The notes under the pieces: generated by a model
Told to the model about the DNA's origin: nothing
What the model saw: the letters and a program-made list of their open reading frames with translations, nothing else
Databases searched by the model: none
In this document: positions 1-4,769 of the stretch, piece by piece
Layout: every line of letters begins with the position of its first letter
Position numbering within the stretch: position 1 is the stretch's first letter
Assembly: GCA_023659985.1 (NCBI GenBank)
Contig: JAGXOH010000020.1
Location: 1-10,641 of the forward strand
DNA from: Candidatus Falkowbacteria bacterium LH_S3
GTDB taxonomy: Bacteria; Patescibacteriota; Patescibacteriia; Patescibacteriales; JAGXOH01
DNA: 10,641 bases
Direction of reading: 5' to 3'
Made by a program: the position numbers and the translations under genes

Positions 1-49
1 CAAAATCAATCAAAAGTCGAAAAATAGGCGCGCCGATTTCATATGACAT
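1..49 (-). CDS. possible N-terminus of an unidentified gene, cut by the window edge
   Basis: Reading the minus strand from an ATG at 49-47 gives an open frame to the window edge beginning MSYEIGAPIFRLLIDF. A good Shine-Dalgarno-like AAAGG lies at 59-55, five bases before the ATG. This spacing is the main reason for proposing a start. The stretch includes the palindrome GGCGCGCC at 27-34, more GC-rich than its surroundings, which fits coding sequence. Sixteen residues are too few to recognise a family. The plus strand is not excluded: frame 1 would end in QNQSKVEK followed by TAG at 25-27, and frame 3 stays open until it runs into the repeat field. Either could be the tail of an upstream gene. 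Confidence 0.25.
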   Translation of the reverse strand, partial: MSYEIGAPIFRLLIDF

Positions 50-300
50 TCAACCTTTAGTTTTTAGCTTTAAGTTTTTGTCATTTGACATTTAGTTATT
101 TGACCTTTATTTGTCATTAGGATTTTGACATTAAGATTTTAGTAAATAGGAGTTTTGAGTTTTAAGTTGTAGCTTTGAGTTTTTAGTTTTTAGCTTTAAG
201 TTTGTCATTGTCATTTGGATTTTATTAAGTAGGAGTTTTAAGTTTTAAGTTGTAGTTTTTAGTTTTGAGTTTTTAGCTTTAAGCTTTTTATTGTATGACA
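50..300. repeat. AT-rich low-complexity intergenic repeat field
   Basis: About 250 bases made almost entirely of variants of TTTTAGTTTTTAGCTTTAAG, TTTTGAGTTTTAAGTTGTAG and TTTGTCATTTGACA. AGCTTTAAG occurs three times, at 66-74, 192-200 and 275-283. I see no credible gene in it on either strand. Stops interrupt all frames, and any peptide would be a low-complexity string of Phe, Leu, Ser and Lys. Similar degenerate strings occur in intergenic regions of some uncultivated-phylum genomes, but that is from memory. It could be expanded slippage DNA, a decayed element or a protein-binding array. Confidence 0.75.
147..283. repeat. imperfect direct repeat, two 54-bp copies 83 bp apart
   Basis: Copy 1 spans 147-200 and copy 2 spans 230-283. 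Both begin TAGGAGTTTT and end TTTTTAGCTTTAAG. Aligned without gaps they differ at four positions. A shorter related piece at 57-74 carries the TTTAGTTTTTAGCTTTAAG end only. Both copies are preceded by GGATTTT and an ATTAAG/GTAAATAGG-like stretch, so the duplicated unit is probably close to the full 83-bp period, with an insertion of TGACATTAAG-type sequence in the first copy. No terminal inverted repeats or transposase are visible, so this is an intergenic repeat and not a recognised mobile element. Confidence 0.75.
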
Positions 301-369
301 TTATCATATTGCTATGACAAGCTAATGTTGCCCCTTGATTTTCTAGGGAATTTTATGATAAAGTGAAAT

Positions 370-398
370 TTGCCAAAGATATTTAAATTTAATAATTA
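370..398 (+). promoter_or_regulatory. weak candidate promoter for rpsO
   Basis: TTGCCA at 370-375 and TAATTA at 393-398 are separated by 17 bases, a sigma-70-like arrangement with a good -35 and a mediocre -10. Transcription would begin near 405, leaving a leader of about 55 bases. In such AT-rich DNA near matches arise by chance, so support is modest. An upstream promoter inside the repeat field is equally possible. Confidence 0.3.
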
Positions 399-453
399 CT
401 TAACTCACCTTACCTTGGTTAAGAGAAATCATCCCAAATACTAGGGATAAGGA
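399..453 (+). promoter_or_regulatory. rpsO leader: two small hairpins ending at the ribosome binding site
   Basis: CTTAAC at 399-404 can pair with GTTAAG at 418-423 around a 13-base loop. ATCCC at 431-435 can pair with GGGAT at 444-448 around an 8-base loop. The second hairpin abuts the Shine-Dalgarno-like AAGGA at 449-453, eight bases before the ATG at 461. Established knowledge: S15 represses its own mRNA in several bacteria by binding structured leaders that differ between lineages. Inference: this leader could be one. An 8-bp inverted repeat further up, TTATCATA at 301-308 with TATGATAA at 354-361, would only be transcribed from an upstream promoter. Confidence 0.4.
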
Positions 454-460
454 AAAAATT

Positions 461-838
461 ATGTTAGACAAAAACACAAAAGAAAAAATTATTAAAAAAT
501 TCAAAACACATGAAAACGACACTGGATCCCCAGAAGTACAGATCGCTATTTTAACAGAAGAAGTTAAAAGGTTAACCGAACATTTAAAAACCCACAAACA
601 AGACCACTCCTCTAGACGAGGATTACTAAAAAAGATAGGTGAAAGAAAAAGATTGTTAAAATATTTACAAAAAGAATATGAGGAAGCCTTTAAAAACGTA
701 TCTTCTAAATTAAATTTAAGAATTGCTAAAAAGATGGAAAAAGAGGAAGAGACAAAAAGGCAATTTGAAGAACAATTAGATAAGAACAAGAACAGAAAAC
801 AACAAAACAATGAAGAAAATAATAAACAGGGGGAATAA
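461..838 (+). CDS. rpsO: 30S ribosomal protein S15
   Basis: S15 binds the central domain of 16S rRNA at the three-way junction of helices 20-22 and helps nucleate the 30S platform. The 125-residue product contains the family core over residues 1-89: HENDTGSPEVQIAILTEEV (17-35), with the TGSPEVQ signature, then HLKTHKQDHSSRRGLL (41-56) and the KRLLKYLQK segment near residues 63-71. S15 is usually about 89 residues; here some 35 more residues follow, rich in Lys, Glu, Gln and Asn and probably a charged helix plus a disordered tail. The start is the ATG preceded by AAGGA, the clearest ribosome binding site on the plus strand. It is followed by a NYN gene and pnp; rpsO-pnp proximity is widely conserved. 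The stop is TAA. Confidence 0.97.
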   Translation: MLDKNTKEKIIKKFKTHENDTGSPEVQIAILTEEVKRLTEHLKTHKQDHSSRRGLLKKIGERKRLLKYLQKEYEEAFKNVSSKLNLRIAKKMEKEEETKRQFEEQLDKNKNRKQQNNEENNKQGE

Positions 839-850
839 AAGAAAAAATAA

Positions 851-856
851 TATAAT
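851..856 (+). promoter_or_regulatory. candidate -10 element upstream of the NYN gene
   Basis: A consensus TATAAT sits in the 37-base gap between rpsO and the NYN gene, 19 bases before the ATG. It has no recognisable -35, since the region 17 bases upstream is the G-rich end of rpsO. If it is used, the transcript would start near 863 with a leader of about 13 bases. No Shine-Dalgarno sequence precedes the ATG at 876. The gap is AT-rich, so chance is a real alternative, and read-through from rpsO is likely. Confidence 0.3.
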
Positions 857-875
857 CTAAATTTAATACATAATT

Positions 876-1370
876 ATGATTAAACATAAACAACAGAGAG
901 TGGGGGTGTTGGTTGATGTGGCTAATTTATATCATTCAGCTAAAAATCTTTATAACGGCCGAGTAGAGTTTAAAGAGGCTTTAAAATATACTGTTAACAA
1001 CAGAAACTTAATAAGAGCAATTGCTTATGTTGTAAAAACTGAAACAGAGGAAGAAGCTCAATTTTTTGAAGCTCTTCTTCAACAAGGCTTTGAAATACAA
1101 ACCAAAGACTTACAAACTTTCTCCGGAGGAGCCAAAAAAGCAGATTGGGATGTAGGAATTGCTGTTGAGGCTATAAAATTAGCTGACAAATTAGATTCTA
1201 TTATCCTAATGACCGGGGATGGCGATTATATTCCTTTAGTCTCTTATCTACAAAGCAAGGGGTGCTTAGTAGAAGTATCAGCTTTTCATCAAACAACTTC
1301 TTCCAAATTAATTGAAGTAGCCAACGACTTTTTGGATTTAAGTGGCAACAAAAAATTCTTACGAATATAA
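876..1370 (+). CDS. NYN-domain (LabA/DUF88-like) putative ribonuclease
   Basis: A 164-residue single-domain protein of the PIN-like NYN superfamily, whose members are typically metal-dependent RNases. Visible motifs: LVDVANLYH (12-20) with acidic D14 and N17; KKADWDVGIAVEA (87-99) with D90 and D92; and ILMTGDGDYIPLV (110-122) with D115 and D117. Together these form the expected acidic, metal-binding site on a Rossmann-like fold, ending in VEVSAFHQTTSSKLIEVANDFLDL, the usual LabA-type last strand and helix. All key acidic residues are present, so it is probably active. No membrane segment or added RNA-binding domain is seen. It lies between rpsO and pnp, which suggests a role in RNA processing or decay beside PNPase; that is inference, and the substrate is unknown. 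No Shine-Dalgarno precedes the ATG. Confidence 0.9.
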   Translation: MIKHKQQRVGVLVDVANLYHSAKNLYNGRVEFKEALKYTVNNRNLIRAIAYVVKTETEEEAQFFEALLQQGFEIQTKDLQTFSGGAKKADWDVGIAVEAIKLADKLDSIILMTGDGDYIPLVSYLQSKGCLVEVSAFHQTTSSKLIEVANDFLDLSGNKKFLRI

Positions 1371-1403
1371 TCTTATAAAAAGGTTTAGGTATAACAATTT
1401 TAT

Positions 1404-1431
1404 TTGCTCACAAAATTATTTATTGTAATAA
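1404..1431 (+). promoter_or_regulatory. candidate promoter directly upstream of pnp
   Basis: TTGCTC at 1404-1409 and TAATAA at 1426-1431 are 16 bases apart. Transcription would start about six to seven bases after the -10, near 1438, leaving almost no leader before the pnp ATG at 1441. No Shine-Dalgarno is present in the preceding 30 bases. The 70-base gap after the NYN gene leaves room for a separate promoter, but read-through from rpsO remains possible. The match is partial and the region AT-rich. Confidence 0.35.
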
Positions 1432-1440
1432 AAAACAAAT

Positions 1441-3675
1441 ATGGCAAAAGAAAGAAAAGTAGTTAAAACAGAGTGGCAAGGCAGGGAATTATCATTGTCC
1501 ACTGGTAAGCTAAGTAATCAAGCTAACGCTTGCGTTCTTGCTCAATACGGAGAAACGGTAATTATGGCCACGGTTACTCAATCAGCAGAAGAACAAAGTG
1601 TTGATTTTTTCCCTTTAATGGTAGATTTTGAAGAAAAATTATATGCGGCCGGTATTATTAAAGGCTCTAGATGGATTAAGAGAGAGGGGCAACCATCGGA
1701 AAAATCAATACTAACAGGTAGAATGGTGGATAGAGCTATTAGACCCCTGTTTGATGAGAGTTCAAGAAGGGGGGTGCAAGTAATTTTAACCGTTCTATCT
1801 GTAGATAAAGAAAATGATCATGATATTGTTTCCCTTATCGCTGCATCCGCAGCTCTATCTGTATCCGGCATTGATTGGCAAGGTCCAATCGCTGGCACCA
1901 GAGTAGGATTGATAGATAATGAATTGGTTTATAATCCCACCTATAAACAACAAGAAGAAAGCCCTTTGAACTTAATAATAGCTGGAGATACGAAAAAAGT
2001 TATTATGATAGAGTGTCAAGCTAACGAATTAAGTGAACAACAAATAAACCAAGCTATTGAACAAGGAAAGAAGACAATAAAGCCTGCCTTAGATTTAATA
2101 TATGAACTTAAAAAAAATATTAACATTCCCTCTATTCAAGAACAACAAAAATTGGAAAGCCAAGAAGAAAAAGAAGCCAAAGAAAAAGAGTTACAATATA
2201 AAGAAATGGCTGAATCTTGGTTAAAAGAAAATGTTAAAGGTATTATTTTTAAAAACCCCTTAAAGGAAAAACAAAGTAGACAGGACGCAATCCAAAAAAT
2301 TAAAAATCAACTGGATAAACATTTATTTGATAATCAAGCAGATAGCCAAACCAGACAAAAAATAATAAAACTTTTAGTAAAATCAAAAGTGGAAGAGGTG
2401 GTTGGTCAAGAAATATTGGACAACAAAAAACGATTAGATGAAAGAGGCTTAGATGAGATCAGGGAATTAGTAGTAGAAATCGGGATTCTTCCCAGGAATC
2501 ACGGAGCAGGTTTATTCTCCAGAGGTGAAACTCAAATTTTGTCCATAATTACTCTGGGAGCTCCTGGGTTAGAACAAGCAACTGAAGGAATAGAAGGAAG
2601 CGACACTAAAAGATTTATGCATCATTATAATTTTCCTCCTTTTTCAGTAGGAGAGGTTAAGCCTATGAGAGCTCCAACTAGAAGAGAGGTGGGACATGGC
2701 TCGTTAGCTGAAAAGGCTTTATCACCGGTTATTCCTTCAAAGCAAGATTTTCCATATACAATAAGAGTGGTTAGCGAAACCTTAAGCTCCAACGGTTCTT
2801 CTTCTATGGGAGCCACCTGTGCCTCTAGTTTAGCTCTAATGGATGCCGGCGCGCCCATTAAAAAGGCTGTAGCCGGAATAGCTATGGGTTTAGTTTCTAA
2901 TAGTGATATGAGTCAATGGACAGTTTTGACTGATATGCAAGATTTAGAAGACTCTGATGGGGGAATGGATTTCAAAATAGCCGGAACCAGAGATGGAATC
3001 ACTGCTATTCAATTAGACACTAAAACTGCCGGCTTACCCAAAGAAGTTGTTGACACAACTTTAAAACAAGGACACACCGCTAGGATGAAGGTGTTAGATG
3101 TAATGGAAGAAACAATCAAAGAACCCCATTCTGACTTATCTCCTTATGCCCCGTTAATTAAAAACTTTTATGTTAATATTGAAAGAATTCATGATATTAT
3201 CGGACCTGGAGGTAAAACCATAAATAAAATAACCAAAGAAAAAGATGTTTCTATTGATATTGAAGAAGACGGTTTGGTTATGATATGCGGACAAGATCAA
3301 GAAAAAGTTAAAGAGGCTACAGATTGGGTTGAAGATTTAACTAAAGAGTTTAAAGTAGGAGAAATGGTAAAAGGAGAGGTGGTGCGATTAACCGATTTTG
3401 GAGCTTTTATTCAATTAACTTCTAACAAAGACGGCATGGTTCATGTTAGTGAAATGGCTCCTTATCATATTTCTAAACCAAGTGATTTTCTAAGTATTGG
3501 TGATAAAGTTACTGTTAAAGTTAAAGAAATAGATGATTACAATAGAATTAATCTAACCATGAAAAATTTGGAAGACAACCAACACCTATGGAAAGACAGA
3601 TTGGGTGAGTCTCAAAATAATCAAAACAGGAAGCAATTCAATAAAAATTCCAATCAACCACCAAAACGACGCTAA
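1441..3675 (+). CDS. pnp: polyribonucleotide nucleotidyltransferase (PNPase)
   Basis: PNPase degrades RNA 3'-to-5' by phosphorolysis, releasing nucleoside diphosphates, as a trimer. The 744-residue product has the full domain order. RNase PH 1 covers about 10-145 (KGSRWIKREGQPSEKSI, 74-90; RMVDRAIRPLF, 94-104). A helical linker at about 230-330 is very Lys/Glu/Gln rich. RNase PH 2 covers about 335-560, with GLFSRGETQ (357-365), RREVGHGSLAEKAL (414-427) and SETLSSNGSSSMGATCA (445-461). A KH domain covers about 572-632 with IIGPGGKTI (586-594), and an S1 domain about 638-708. The tail is basic and Asn/Gln rich. D504 and D510 in the LEDSDGGMDF segment align with the catalytic Asp pair of the second RNase PH domain. 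The ATG is the first plausible start; no Shine-Dalgarno is seen. A strong terminator follows 22 bases after the stop. Confidence 0.98.
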   Translation: MAKERKVVKTEWQGRELSLSTGKLSNQANACVLAQYGETVIMATVTQSAEEQSVDFFPLMVDFEEKLYAAGIIKGSRWIKREGQPSEKSILTGRMVDRAIRPLFDESSRRGVQVILTVLSVDKENDHDIVSLIAASAALSVSGIDWQGPIAGTRVGLIDNELVYNPTYKQQEESPLNLIIAGDTKKVIMIECQANELSEQQINQAIEQGKKTIKPALDLIYELKKNINIPSIQEQQKLESQEEKEAKEKELQYKEMAESWLKENVKGIIFKNPLKEKQSRQDAIQKIKNQLDKHLFDNQADSQTRQKIIKLLVKSKVEEVVGQEILDNKKRLDERGLDEIRELVVEIGILPRNHGAGLFSRGETQILSIITLGAPGLEQATEGIEGSDTKRFMHHYNFPPFSVGEVKPMRAPTRREVGHGSLAEKALSPVIPSKQDFPYTIRVVSETLSSNGSSSMGATCASSLALMDAGAPIKKAVAGIAMGLVSNSDMSQWTVLTDMQDLEDSDGGMDFKIAGTRDGITAIQLDTKTAGLPKEVVDTTLKQGHTARMKVLDVMEETIKEPHSDLSPYAPLIKNFYVNIERIHDIIGPGGKTINKITKEKDVSIDIEEDGLVMICGQDQEKVKEATDWVEDLTKEFKVGEMVKGEVVRLTDFGAFIQLTSNKDGMVHVSEMAPYHISKPSDFLSIGDKVTVKVKEIDDYNRINLTMKNLEDNQHLWKDRLGESQNNQNRKQFNKNSNQPPKRR

Positions 3676-3697
3676 TAAAAATGCAACCAGCTACCTT

Positions 3698-3735
3698 AAA
3701 TAAAAAACCCCTAAGATAAAAGGGGTTTTTTATTT
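3698..3735 (+). terminator. intrinsic terminator after pnp
   Basis: A perfect 15-bp stem pairs 3698-3712 with 3721-3735 around an 8-base loop. The core is CCCCT/AGGGG, flanked by six A on the left and six T (3726-3731) on the right. It follows the pnp stop by 22 bases and separates the rpsO-NYN-pnp unit from the next promoter. Because A and T tracts flank the stem symmetrically, it could also act on minus-strand transcripts, although none is expected here. Confidence 0.93.
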
Positions 3736-3764
3736 TAAACACTACTTTAATATTTTAATAAATT

Positions 3765-3773
3765 TGATATAAT
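3765..3773 (+). promoter_or_regulatory. extended -10 promoter for the GalT-like/PBP unit
   Basis: TG at 3765-3766, one base, then TATAAT at 3768-3773 form a perfect extended -10 element. The -35 region 17 bases upstream (CTTTAA at 3745-3750) is poor, as extended -10 promoters tolerate. Transcription would begin near 3780, giving a leader of about 26 bases before the ATG at 3807. Its place just after the pnp terminator and before a new plus-strand unit supports it. The leader ends in pyrimidine- and T-rich sequence with no Shine-Dalgarno. Confidence 0.55.
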
Positions 3774-3806
3774 AAAATAAATCATTCCCTAATCTTTTTA
3801 TTTTAT

Positions 3807-4745
3807 ATGACAAAAAGATCCCAGATACGAAAAGACTATATCTTAAACAAGCGCGTTATTATTACCCCAAGACGCGCCGCTCGGCCCAAAGACTTTAAAG
3901 AACAAAATGCGGCTGAGACGACAGATAACAAAAATTGCCCCTTTTGCCCACCAAATATTGACAAAAGGTTAATCAAAGATAAAATAAAGAGCTCAGGAAG
4001 CAAGAGTTGGGATATTATGAGTATTAAAAATAAATATCCGGCTGTTTCCAGAAAAAACAAAAAAGCTTACGGAATCCAAGAAGTTGTTATAGAAACACCT
4101 CGCCATATTAAAAGTTTATCAAGCTTAAGCCTTGAACAAACACGAAAATTGCTCTATATGTATAAAAAAAGAACTGTAGAAATAGCAAAAAATAAAAATA
4201 TAGAATATATTTTATGTTTTAAAAATGAAGGCTTTAAAGCCGGCACTTCTTTAACTCATTCTCACTCCCAAATATTCGCTACTAAAATTATACCTGAAAA
4301 CCTTAAAAAGGAAATTCAAATCATACAAAAACATAAATTAGAAAAAGGTGTTTGTCCTTATTGTGATATAATAAAAAATGAAATAAAAAGCAAAAGAAAA
4401 GTTTTTGAAGACAGCTATATAGCGTCCTTTACTCCTTACGCAAGCGAATTCCATTATGAAATCTGGCTCTTCCCTAAGAGACATGTTGACAATATCACCC
4501 TTTTGAAAGACGTTGAATTAAAATCTTTAGCAAGGGGATTAAAATTTATTTTAGGTAAAATAAAAAAATTAAATTTATCCTTTAATTTTTTCTTGCACAA
4601 TGTAGTGCCATCAAAAGATCAACATTTCTATATAAAAATACAACCCAGGGATTCTATTTGGGCTGGGTTAGAGCTTGGCTCCGGGTTGATTATTAACTCT
4701 GTTTCACCTGAACAAGCCGCAAAATTCTATAGAAGTAAAGAATAA
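3807..4745 (+). CDS. GalT-like nucleotidylyltransferase (HIT superfamily)
   Basis: A 312-residue protein of the galactose-1-phosphate uridylyltransferase family, which transfers a nucleotide between a sugar phosphate and a UDP- or ADP-sugar through a uridylyl- or adenylyl-histidine intermediate. The N-terminal half has CPFC (C44, C47), ETPRH (H100) and THSHSQ (H151, H153, Q155). By comparison with GalT, C44, C47, H100 and H151 should bind zinc and H153 should be the nucleophile. The usual HPHGQ is HSHSQ here. A second CxxC, CPYC (C183, C186), with H226 in FPKRH and perhaps H273, could form a second zinc site, as in plant and archaeal GalT-like enzymes. Length is near the family norm. It shares a 24-base gap with the PBP gene and is probably cotranscribed. 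The donor (UDP or ADP) cannot be set from sequence; ADP-glucose phosphorylase activity is possible. Confidence 0.85.
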   Translation: MTKRSQIRKDYILNKRVIITPRRAARPKDFKEQNAAETTDNKNCPFCPPNIDKRLIKDKIKSSGSKSWDIMSIKNKYPAVSRKNKKAYGIQEVVIETPRHIKSLSSLSLEQTRKLLYMYKKRTVEIAKNKNIEYILCFKNEGFKAGTSLTHSHSQIFATKIIPENLKKEIQIIQKHKLEKGVCPYCDIIKNEIKSKRKVFEDSYIASFTPYASEFHYEIWLFPKRHVDNITLLKDVELKSLARGLKFILGKIKKLNLSFNFFLHNVVPSKDQHFYIKIQPRDSIWAGLELGSGLIINSVSPEQAAKFYRSKE

Positions 4746-4752
4746 TAAAACA

Positions 4753-4758
4753 TAATAT
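4753..4758 (+). promoter_or_regulatory. weak -10-like element before the PBP gene
   Basis: TAATAT lies in the 24-base gap between the GalT-like gene and the PBP gene, 11 bases before the GTG at 4770. If active, its transcript would start near 4765 and be nearly leaderless. No convincing -35 is seen. Cotranscription from 3765-3773 is the simpler reading. Confidence 0.2.
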
Positions 4759-4769
4759 CAGTTTTTAAA

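Noticed and set aside
50..300. CRISPR array or insertion sequence in the repeat field
   Set aside because: Repeats are degenerate, of uneven spacing and without unique spacers; no transposase, terminal inverted repeats or target duplication are visible.
400..810. Minus-strand open frame of 136 codons opposite rpsO
   Set aside because: It lies almost wholly antisense to a certain S15 gene, its product is a Phe/Ser/Leu-rich string typical of a reversed Lys-rich gene, and it has no recognisable family.
1049..1077. GAAGAAG...CTTCTTC inverted repeat in the NYN gene
   Set aside because: It follows from a Glu-Glu-Ala ... Ala-Leu-Leu coding stretch in one frame and has a long loop; no sign of function.
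2625..2858. Minus-strand open frame inside pnp
   Set aside because: It is antisense to the most conserved part of the second RNase PH domain, and the peptide shows no independent motif.
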